The position numbers and the translations under genes were made by a program. The notes beneath the pieces were generated by a model, which had not been told where the DNA came from, made no database searches, and saw nothing but the letters and a program-made list of their open reading frames with translations. Shown here piece after piece: positions 38,627-47,191 of a stretch of 64,000 bases of DNA. This stretch comes from Phytomonas francai (Eukaryota; Euglenozoa; Kinetoplastea; Trypanosomatida; Trypanosomatidae), in the NCBI GenBank assembly GCA_001766655.1, contig MJCC01000002.1:1538157-1602156 (forward strand), written 5' to 3'. Numbering within the stretch: the stretch's first letter is position 1; each line of letters begins with the position of its first letter.

Positions 38627-40261
38627 CTAGCTTGGTGTATCCCTTGTATTTCTCCTCTGAAATTCACGAAGTTCTTCATTTGAAAAGGAGCCATGATTCG
38701 CATCAGAACGAGCCCTCTTTCGTTCCGGTAACGGACGCTGCGGCTTGAGTCGCAGTGGCTCATCCTGGAACAAGTCGTCATTCCCACACAAGTCGGCACG
38801 TACACTCTCCCTGGCACATTCGTGACTGATAGCCGGTGCATCTGACACATGGGATAGTGCCTGGTACAGTTCCGAGACTTGCTGGCGGCGCTGTGTAGCC
38901 AACAACAGCTTCAGCTCTACCTCTCGTACAGCGTCTTCTAGTGCTGTAGCTGCGTTAATTTGCGGTCCTACAGGACGAGAGGCCGTGCTCAGCCGAGCAT
39001 TTTCGTTTTCAGCCGCTGACATCTCCAGCACCAACGCACGGGGTTCATGCTGCGGCATTCGTCGGGACGGGAGTTCCTCGGACCCTATGATACCACTTTC
39101 ATCGCTCGGAAAATGTGAAGCATTTTGGGGTGCAATAGGAGGATTGATGGTCTCACGCCGCGGCGATGGTTCTGAGTAAAGGGGCAATTCTACCGGTATG
39201 AATACACGCTGACGGCACATAGGGCAATCATTGTGCGTGTGCAACCAGTGCCGCACGCACCGGCCATGAAAAACGTGACCACAAGGCAGTTTCTTTACCT
39301 GTTCGCGATTCGAAAAGTCGTCTAGGCATATACCGCAAGCCTGCTCAACAGATGCTGGGATGTCCTGCAACCGAGTAAGGATCCGTTGGTACGCTTGCAA
39401 GTTGTCTCGTTTTCTGAGCGTGGTGAAAAACGAAATGAGGACAAGAATCTGCACCACTAGCGGCATCTCCCGTGGAGAGTACATCCAGGACAGAAATGTG
39501 GTGAACAGCATGCAGACATAGCGACAGACCAAATCGAACTCTATAGAATTAGGGTCGATCATAGTGTCCTCAAGGTCATGCGTAGTGTACCCTTTCTTCG
39601 ATAACCATCGGGTAAGAAGAGGGTATCCGATGGAATGCTGAAAGCAGGTCATAAAAAATATGAAAACTTGAATGGCGTTTACTGCAGCCCTAACGGTGGA
39701 TGTGTACCACATAAATATGTCACCCTGCTGCAAAGATACCTTACTGGAGTGGAGGCTGGAAGGCAAGACGTTACTTGCTGCTGTTGCTGTGGGTAAAGTG
39801 GCATAATACGCCCACTGCAGAACGTAAAAAAACAGTAAAATCACACACCACAGTGTAGTACGTAGCTTTTGGTATTTCGTGCAGTGGTTCCAGCGGCGCA
39901 CCCACACACCCAGGCGACTCTTCCACACACCTAGCGCCACATTAGAAACCATTGCAGCACTCCAGTACTTCAGTGCAGATCGCGCACAAAACACGTGGAC
40001 GACGGTGCTCGCTAGCATGTAACCATACTCAGCCTCGCTTTCGAAAGCATCGATGCCGTAGGTGGATGGTAATGTTCCAAACTCCATGACTATGCGCGCC
40101 ACAGCCTGAGAGGTACAATACACATAGGTATTAAATAGCAACCACGAGGAGCAGAGGAATCCGTAGACTAGGAAGAAATGTGCGTTCCAATAGGTTAACA
40201 GGCAAACAGCGATGATGATCCACGCTTTATTCGCATTTACATAAATCATAGTAATCAGCAT
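38627..40261 (-). CDS. HRD1/synoviolin-like membrane RING-H2 E3 ligase
   Basis: 544 residues from ATG 40261 (a second ATG four codons in is possible). The N-terminal 280 residues are hydrophobic with about six membrane spans, e.g. 12-48, 80-96, 136-155, 190-206, 246-260 and 266-280. A RING-H2 finger follows at 309-349, with C309, C312, C327, H329, H332, C335, C346 and C349 in ACGICLDDF ... LPCGHVFHGRC ... CPMCR. This order and the linker match HRD1, the ER-associated degradation ubiquitin ligase. The C-terminal ~190 residues are polar with a predicted coiled segment (ALEDAVREVELKLLLATQRR) and charged repeats. gp78/AMFR-type ligases are the alternative, but no CUE domain is seen. Confidence 0.75.
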   Translation of the reverse strand: MLITMIYVNANKAWIIIAVCLLTYWNAHFFLVYGFLCSSWLLFNTYVYCTSQAVARIVMEFGTLPSTYGIDAFESEAEYGYMLASTVVHVFCARSALKYWSAAMVSNVALGVWKSRLGVWVRRWNHCTKYQKLRTTLWCVILLFFYVLQWAYYATLPTATAASNVLPSSLHSSKVSLQQGDIFMWYTSTVRAAVNAIQVFIFFMTCFQHSIGYPLLTRWLSKKGYTTHDLEDTMIDPNSIEFDLVCRYVCMLFTTFLSWMYSPREMPLVVQILVLISFFTTLRKRDNLQAYQRILTRLQDIPASVEQACGICLDDFSNREQVKKLPCGHVFHGRCVRHWLHTHNDCPMCRQRVFIPVELPLYSEPSPRRETINPPIAPQNASHFPSDESGIIGSEELPSRRMPQHEPRALVLEMSAAENENARLSTASRPVGPQINAATALEDAVREVELKLLLATQRRQQVSELYQALSHVSDAPAISHECARESVRADLCGNDDLFQDEPLRLKPQRPLPERKRARSDANHGSFSNEELREFQRRNTRDTPS

Positions 40262-41589
40262 CAGATTGAGATATATATCGATTGGGCAACCCTATTAACC
40301 AATAAAGCCAGTTTGCATAATCACATTAAACGGGAAAATAAATACACTCCCTTTTAACTTGCAACTATGTGTTCTGGACAAGTGAATACTTGCAAAACAG
40401 GCAAAAGAAATGAAAGCTGCTTCATATCATGAAGTAGGAAGAAAATGTTGATCATTCGAATTTGTGTCAAACATGCACCCTTAGTCCGTCAATAGAAGAC
40501 CTTGGTGTGCGCATACCTGAAATACCCTTTTTAAAGCGCGGGAATGATAAACATCTACACGAATTAGTTCTTCTTATTTGGAGCATCCTCGGAAAAGAAA
40601 ACCTTATGTGATTAGTCACTACATGCTCCTTTCATTGAAATCAATTCAAAAACGCCTAAAACATTTATTCACTGTTTTCCCCCTATAATAGCCAATAGAA
40701 ATATTTACCCATTAGTTTCTTAAGTTACCATTCACTTATAAAATTATAACTCATATATAATTAGTGTGCACTAAAATGGTTATATTTTAAATCCAAAAAC
40801 AGACAGATGGCGTATAAAGACAATATTTCCTTTTGGATTTTCAAAGCAGAATATAAACACACAATGAAGGAAAATACTGAGGGGGGTAGAAAGTGCTGGT
40901 AAATTTTCTGTAAAAATTTGTTTCCACAGCCCCCTTTGTCCTCATTTGTTTCGTGTCATCAATCATAATGAACAGTCATATAATTGGAACAAAAATTACC
41001 CATCCTAATCAGATTCATTCTTATTTTTAGACATAAATAGCGTCGATTCGATTAGACTCGAAGACAATAATAGTAGCAAATCCACCTGTTGAAGACACAT
41101 CGAATATACTGAATACGTGTGAAAGTCTTTCTAGCCTGCAAAGTATCGATTTTTTCCTTTAAAATAAAGGAGCAACATGCAAATGTACTGCATCGCCTAT
41201 ATATTGTTAATTAGTCTCACACTAGTAAAGAGTTCCTCGGGAAAAATTTCTCTTGAAAAATTATTTATTTTTTTTATCATAATCAAAAGAATTCCGAAAA
41301 TTAGCACTCGCCAAAATGAATATTTCGCGGAAAAATAAAAAAATTACTATCCAGTGCTTTTACCACTCAAACATATATATATATATATATATATATGTAT
41401 ATGGGTGTGGGTGTTTATATACCCCAACACCGACCCTGGCAGGTGCTTACATAAGTACACATATAAATATATATGTTTAGGCTGCATAACTTGTCTCAAA
41501 ATTAAGGGTGCCGAGCATGACTTTATATAAAATGCGTATGCACTATCTATACCAGTGATAAAGTCCTACTGTTGTCTCAAATTTGAATT
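40262..41589. other. Intergenic 1.3 kb, AT-rich, no gene seen
   Basis: Holds the leader of the HRD1-like gene and the 3' UTR of SCS-beta, including an (AT)n run at 41373-41396. Both strands are dense in stops. Confidence 0.5.
41373..41396. repeat. (AT)n microsatellite
   Basis: Alternating AT run in the 3' flank of the SCS-beta gene. Confidence 0.9.
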
Positions 41590-42831
41590 TCAGTTAGCAT
41601 ATTCAACCGCCATCTTTGCACCTTCATCGAATCCATCAGAAGAATAAACCTTGAGACCACTCTGGGTAAGAATTTCCTTTCCGAGATTTTCGTTCGTGCC
41701 GCTAAGGCGCACGATGATTGGGACTTCGGTCTTGGCATCTTTAATGGCATTTACAATACCATTTGCAATGGTATCGCACTGCATGATCCCACCAAAGATG
41801 TTGACCAGAATGCTTTTCACATTTTTATCGCTAAGGATAATCTTAAAGGCGGTCTCGATCTGAGACGCATCGGCGCTACCACCCACATCCAGGAAGTTGG
41901 CAGGCTTACCACCGTATAAAGAGATAAGATCCATCGTGGCCATTGCAAGACCCGCACCGTTCACAAGGCAACCGACAGAGCCATCAAGAGCAATGTAGTT
42001 AAGGTCAGCCTCCCTGGCGGCTATCTCCTTTTCGTCAACTATGGATTTGTCCTCCAAGTCAAAGATTTCCTTTTGTCGGAAAGCCGCATTGTCATCAAAG
42101 CTTAGCTTTGCATCAATCTCCATGACATCGCCATTCTCCAGCTCGACAAGAGGGTTGATCTCAACCATCGTGCAATCCTTGGTTTTACCTACATTGTAGA
42201 TGTTCTTAATCTGCTCTGCCATCCGCACGGCCGAATCTCCTTCAAAACCAAGCTCCTTTGCAAAGTTAACGCAGCTGTCATGATCAAGCCCTTCGAGGAC
42301 ATTTACCCTCATCGTCTTAATTTTTTCTGGGTTGGTCTTGGCGAGCTCCTCAATACCCATGCCACCCTCCGCACTTCCGACAAACATAGGCGAGGCGGAC
42401 TTTCGGTCAAGGATCAGGGAAAGGTACAACTCACGCTTGATGCCCGAAACGGCCTCCGTGACGTAGAGGGTGTTCACAGGCTGACCCTTTGGTCCGGTTT
42501 GCTTGGTCACGAGCGTGTTGCCCAGCATCCGCTTGGCCACCTCCACCGCGGACGCGGCATTGTCGCAGACGTGCACGCCGCCCTCGAATCCGTCCACAAA
42601 GGACCCCTTGCCACGTCCACCGGCGAGAATCTGGGATTTCACGACCTTCTTGTCGGTTTTAATCTTGTTGCAGGCGGCCTCGACCTCCTCAATGGTCGTG
42701 CACGCGACACCGAACTCAACCTTGCAGCCGTGCTCCTTGAGGATCTTTTTGGATTGAAACTCATGAATGTTCAGGAAACGGTGCTGGACGTTAACCGCAC
42801 GAGGGATGCAAGAACGGGCGAAACGGAACAT
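41590..42831 (-). CDS. SUCLA2: Succinyl-CoA synthetase (ligase) beta subunit, mitochondrial
   Basis: 413 residues from ATG 42831. The N-terminus MFRFARSCIPRAVNVQHRFL is a mitochondrial presequence, followed by the mature start NIHEFQSKKILKEHGCKV. An ATP-grasp domain follows: VVKSQILAGGRGKGSF, VTEAVSGIKRELYLSLILDR, EINPLVELENGD and DAKLSFDDNA carry the nucleotide- and Mg-binding residues. The CoA-ligase domain has LNYIALDGSVGCLVNGAGLA, NFLDVGGSA and VNIFGGIMQCD. It converts succinyl-CoA and ADP/GDP to succinate and ATP/GTP. In trypanosomatids it also recovers ATP from the acetate:succinate CoA-transferase cycle. The ADP/GDP choice is not decidable here. Complete, with no anomalies. Confidence 0.95.
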   Translation of the reverse strand: MFRFARSCIPRAVNVQHRFLNIHEFQSKKILKEHGCKVEFGVACTTIEEVEAACNKIKTDKKVVKSQILAGGRGKGSFVDGFEGGVHVCDNAASAVEVAKRMLGNTLVTKQTGPKGQPVNTLYVTEAVSGIKRELYLSLILDRKSASPMFVGSAEGGMGIEELAKTNPEKIKTMRVNVLEGLDHDSCVNFAKELGFEGDSAVRMAEQIKNIYNVGKTKDCTMVEINPLVELENGDVMEIDAKLSFDDNAAFRQKEIFDLEDKSIVDEKEIAAREADLNYIALDGSVGCLVNGAGLAMATMDLISLYGGKPANFLDVGGSADASQIETAFKIILSDKNVKSILVNIFGGIMQCDTIANGIVNAIKDAKTEVPIIVRLSGTNENLGKEILTQSGLKVYSSDGFDEGAKMAVEYAN

Positions 42832-44645
42832 CTTCTTTTCACTTTTTCTTAGGATACAAAAAAAAAATTGAAATTTTAGATGTTAAGATTATAGTATTAG
42901 AGTGATTAAAATGAATTAACTTTTTGGAATTCAGAGACAAGAAAAAAAGGTTGGAATATTAAGATCATTTTTTGAGTCGAAATAACAATAAATAAAAATG
43001 AACTGAAGGTGTAAACTGCTGAATACCTTCCTCACCGGAGCTATAATATACTCTTAAAGGAGCTTTTACATGTCCTATGGCGCGACAGAGACGAATCTGA
43101 AAAAGCTCTAGGTGGAAGCAGATGTCAGTTTGCATAGCATCTAGGTTTCGAAAAGAGGGCACCACAGTATTCTAGATGATCAAATAATGATACACTTTCC
43201 CAAAAGTAAAAATCAAGTGATAAATGTCATGGCAGCATCGCCTCAACACTTAAAAAAAAAAAAGATCATATGTTACACCAACCCCATAACTACTGGTTGC
43301 AAAAGTAACCATCTATTAAAGAGTTTTATTATGAAAGGAGGGATAACATTCACAAGTACCACACATAAAATGAGGATCGAGCCGCTTAAAAGGCAGGCCA
43401 TTACCTTGTTGAACCAAGGTGTTCACAAAACAACCAATAGATGAGATATTCGATGCTAAAATTGAAAGCCTTGCTTGGATTGGGAACCACACGATTATAT
43501 CCCTTCAATTAAGTCAGTACCTGTGTCAATTCAATGAAAACAGCAGAAGATTAAATCTAAATGAGAAAATAATTCGAATCGGATGATACTTTCTATGAAT
43601 GAAAGGTTACAAAAACGGATTATCATCGTAATAATGTAAATTTGGTAGCCATTGTGCTTTTGTTCATAGGTTTTCAAATGGAAAAAAAAAAGGCGGTCAC
43701 CCTAAAACTTAAAGTTTGCTATGGGGAGAAATAATCATGTAATTATTGACAACTTTCCTATACCATTCGTACGCGCACAGGAAAAGAGGACACGACAGTA
43801 ACCGAACTTCGCTGGATTAAGGCTAGTGTAACTTTTCTGAATTTCAGGAGGGTTTTTTTTCTAGGGGAGGTAGGGGTCATCACAAGCGCCACAAAAACTC
43901 GTTGTTAATGCAATCTGGGGAGCTCTCTTGCATGGCGCATCTAGCACATATTTCTCCTCGAAGTCGATTTTAAGCATGTTAACGATGAATTTGCTAAATG
44001 GATCTCTATATTATACCTAATTTGCACGCCTTTGGACTCCATGGATATGCACACCGGCATACCAGTGCTGCTTAGCGCCTTTCGCTAATGCACACCACGA
44101 TTTTCATCCCATCAGTTGCGGTTTATAGGTTAGATTGATATTGAAGCGCTTCCAATTGGTTTATCAGCATGAATCCTCACGGTACCCCAATTTGCTGTAC
44201 CTACACTCCTCCCTAGACGCGTAAACAGCGCGCAAATTCTCAATTATGTTGATGTAAACAATGCAAGACGAGAAATTGCGTTCGACACCGCAGATTCAAA
44301 AATATGTGCAGGTGGAAATTGGGGTCACAATGTATCCTGATCACCGTTCATGGAACCTAGATAAATAGGAAACATTTTTGTATAAGAAAGGAAATTTTAT
44401 CGTCTTGATGGTAACGCATAGTCTAAATATTGTGATGTCTTACAGAAAAACAAAGCTTGCAAAAGAAGTTTCCGACTCACAAAAGGTAAGAAGACTTTTC
44501 CTGACGCAGTCCAGTTAACGTTGGAAGTGGTAAGAAGTAAGGGTTTAAGGAAAGTCATGCTTTTCCCTTTGTATAGAAAGACTATTGCTGAGCTGATAGT
44601 GATATTTAGTCGATGCTTTTTTACTTATCTATTTTATTACTCGGG
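42832..44645. other. Intergenic 1.8 kb with a possible gene relic
   Basis: Longest internal gap. The part near 43.86-44.34 kb is less AT-rich and, on the minus strand, shows protein-like stretches in alternating frames broken by stops (see findings). The rest is ordinary AT-rich spacer with A10-11 runs. Confidence 0.4.
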
Positions 44646-45305
44646 TCATTCTGATGATGAATCGTCATCAGTATCAGAACTTGCGCTAGTAGCACTATCC
44701 TCCTCATCTGAGAAGTCGCCACTACTATTGCTCTCGCTATTCTCAGAGCTAGATCCACTTTTAGAAGACTCCAATGAAGGACTTTTGTGGGTTGAGTCCC
44801 TTTTATAAAGAGACCTTAACTCTTCTATTGGGATTTCTTTTTCCTTCTCCAAGTCGTTTATTACTTCGCTTAATTCTTCCTTATATTTAAATTCAGCCTT
44901 TCGGATCGTAGTTTCATCGTCACGAGCTTTTTTGGTAGGAATAAAAGCCCCATCGGCATCAAATGCCAAACCACATTCCTTGGCAAATTCTATGTATCTT
45001 TTACGGAGCTCCTTTGCCAAGTTATACCACTCTGTACCTTTCTCATTAAATAATAAGGCGTTTGTGAGCATCAGCACGACATCTGTCTCCACTTCGGAAT
45101 CTTGTTTATACACACCCTTCTCAATCTTTGCTTTTATGGTCGATAGATCCATTGGGTTTTTAACCACATCATAGTAATTTGGGATCTCAGTTTTGCTGAC
45201 GGGGTGGTGGAACATTGATAATGTGTCAGCCTCCCATAGTTTGTTGATAAATGATATGCAATCAGCCTTGTGGAAGGACTCAAGATGCCTTTTGTTGTCT
45301 TTCAT
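44646..45305 (-). CDS. BDF2: Bromodomain factor, BDF2-like
   Basis: 219 residues from the first ATG at 45305; the frame is open 8 codons upstream without an ATG. A single bromodomain occupies about residues 10-110: helix Z, the ZA loop with the IPNYYDVVKNPMDLSTIKAKI signature, and the BC region MLTNALLFNEKGTEWY, whose Asn would anchor acetyl-lysine. A helical linker follows (EELSEVINDLEKEKEIPIEEL), and the protein ends in an acidic Ser/Glu/Asp tail of about 45 residues. Trypanosomatid bromodomain factors mark acetylated chromatin at transcription-start regions. The BDF2 name rests on size, single bromodomain and a neighbour order I recall from T. brucei chromosome 10; BDF3 or BDF4 are alternatives. 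Confidence 0.75.
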   Translation of the reverse strand: MKDNKRHLESFHKADCISFINKLWEADTLSMFHHPVSKTEIPNYYDVVKNPMDLSTIKAKIEKGVYKQDSEVETDVVLMLTNALLFNEKGTEWYNLAKELRKRYIEFAKECGLAFDADGAFIPTKKARDDETTIRKAEFKYKEELSEVINDLEKEKEIPIEELRSLYKRDSTHKSPSLESSKSGSSSENSESNSSGDFSDEEDSATSASSDTDDDSSSE

Positions 45306-45535
45306 GCGAGCAATAAAGAAAAATGGCACACTATTTGCTTTGGGGTCTTGAAAGTAAAAAGTAAAGGAGAGCCCTTTGTAAGGAAATAAATGTAATACCT
45401 ATTTTTAAGTGGATCCTCCTCAGTAGGTCAAACATGACATATTATCCCTCAGACTGCCGCGACGCTTACCTTTTTGTTGTCTTTGATATTTGAAAATGTT
45501 GAAATGTTACAATTTGATGACCTCTTCGTTGACCC

Positions 45536-46960
45536 TCACTTCCACTTTTCGCCGGGAATTGCTTCGCCCTCATTTCGGGTCAATGACCAATATTTACCTT
45601 TCATGGTCAAGTCTCTGTAAGCCTGCAGCCTACCCTTTGAAATAGAGTGCTGGTAGCCGTCTGAAACTTTGCTCAAACCACCATTCCCGAAAAAATCTAG
45701 CTGTTGATCTACAAGAGAGGCACAGGAATAATCATCCTTGCAGGACTCCGGCTCCTCCTGTGCATTTGCATAAAAACCATTGTTCATAGCTTTAAAAACT
45801 TTCTCAAGCTGAAGGCGTTCAGATTGGTGACGCTTTTGTAAAATTTCCCGCTCCGCCGCTTTTCTTTCAAACACCTCACTACACATATGCTGTACAGCAC
45901 GTTCTAAGCCACATTGGAGGTTCTGAATACCCAAGGTCAGGCCTAACATTGCCGATACCGGGAACACCGGTAGTTTGACGCGCCGCTCCAATTCAGAAAG
46001 CTTCTTCTTGGTACAGATGCCTAACGAATCCTTCGCGATGTCCATCTTATTAGCAAACACCATGATGGCCCGGTTACTAAGATTGGGTAGATAGTAATCT
46101 AGCTCCATTTGCAGTAGCTCTATTACATCCCATGGATGTAAAGGAGCATCATTGCGGGCGTTGGGGTTGTAAACGTCAGACATATCTACAACAAAGGCTA
46201 GTGTTTTTGTGCGCTCAACATGCCGCAGGAACTGGTGACCAAGGCCACGATTCTCATAAGCTCCCTCAATAAGGCCAGGTACATCCACTACACGGCATGT
46301 GTTACCGTAAAGATCATGAATCAGCCCTACATATGGACGGAGTGTCGTAAAAGCATAGGGTGCAATAGTTGGCTTACTAGAGCTGATCGCCGATAGAAGA
46401 GATGATTTCCCTGCATTCGGGTAACCAATAAGGGCACAGTCTGCTAATGTCTTAAGCTCGAATTGCGCTAACATGGTATTCCCAGGAAGGCCTCTTGTCG
46501 ACTCGATTGGTGAATGGTGCCATTTATTAGCAAAGGCAGCGTTGCCTTTCCCACCTTGGCCACCTTCTAGCAATGGTACCTCAACACCATCCTCATCCAA
46601 ATCAAATATCACGCTATTGGTATCCACATCAATAATATTAGTTCCTACGGGAAGATCAAGCCATAGGTCCTTTCCTCTTCTACCGCGCGCCTCACGAGCG
46701 TATCCGCCACATCCAGATTCAGCTGAGAGCTGATTACCCATGGATTGGATGTGGCCTAAATCAAGAACACGACGATTACAGCGCAGCATAACATTCCCAC
46801 CATTCCCGCCGTTGCCACCACCAGGCCCTGCAAACTCATTTCCATGCTCATGTGCCATTATACTAGCGCCATCACCCCCGCTCCCACTTGACAAAAGAAC
46901 CTTCACGCTATCTACAAAACTAGAGCGACCCTTTATTCGTGAGATGGTTTTCGAAAGCAT
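45536..46960 (-). CDS. Obg/CgtA-family GTPase, probably mitochondrial
   Basis: 474 residues from ATG 46960; 29 hydrophobic codons upstream are outside the family. It opens with the Gly-rich Obg fold (FVDSVKVLLSSGSGGDGA, GGNGGNGGNVML, GGQGGKGNAAF). The G domain has G1 GYPNAGKSS, switch II/G3 DVPGLIEGA and G4 NKMD, with G5 as PVSAM. A helical, Glu/Arg-rich C-terminal extension (LQCGLERAVQHM ... AEREILQKRHQSERLQLEKV) ends in a hydrophilic tail. The start MLSKTISRIKGRSS fits a mitochondrial presequence. Obg proteins assist large-subunit ribosome assembly, and a role in mitoribosome assembly is inferred. Confidence 0.85.
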   Translation of the reverse strand: MLSKTISRIKGRSSFVDSVKVLLSSGSGGDGASIMAHEHGNEFAGPGGGNGGNGGNVMLRCNRRVLDLGHIQSMGNQLSAESGCGGYAREARGRRGKDLWLDLPVGTNIIDVDTNSVIFDLDEDGVEVPLLEGGQGGKGNAAFANKWHHSPIESTRGLPGNTMLAQFELKTLADCALIGYPNAGKSSLLSAISSSKPTIAPYAFTTLRPYVGLIHDLYGNTCRVVDVPGLIEGAYENRGLGHQFLRHVERTKTLAFVVDMSDVYNPNARNDAPLHPWDVIELLQMELDYYLPNLSNRAIMVFANKMDIAKDSLGICTKKKLSELERRVKLPVFPVSAMLGLTLGIQNLQCGLERAVQHMCSEVFERKAAEREILQKRHQSERLQLEKVFKAMNNGFYANAQEEPESCKDDYSCASLVDQQLDFFGNGGLSKVSDGYQHSISKGRLQAYRDLTMKGKYWSLTRNEGEAIPGEKWK

Positions 46961-47191
46961 AATGCCCTCGTTGAATTTAAAGATGGTAAATATGGGGCGA
47001 ATGAAGTAAAATGAAATGAAGATGTCACACAAAAAACGTGAACGCAAAAAAAAATGTTACTACCGAATCATTATTGAAAAGCAATTACCCTGCACACATT
47101 CCATTTCCCTGGACTGCAACCCAAAACAAGCGGAGGGAAAATAATTAATTTAACGAGAATTCATTAGTATTAACATTATTATTGACAAACA

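Noticed and set aside
42280..42852. 190-codon plus-strand frame antisense to SCS-beta
   Set aside because: The SCS-beta family match on the minus strand is complete; the antisense frame has no recognisable domain.
44646..45329. Longer bromodomain reading frame starting upstream of 45305
   Set aside because: The added codons start from GTG, not ATG, and are hydrophobic leader-like; ATG 45305 is the first true start.
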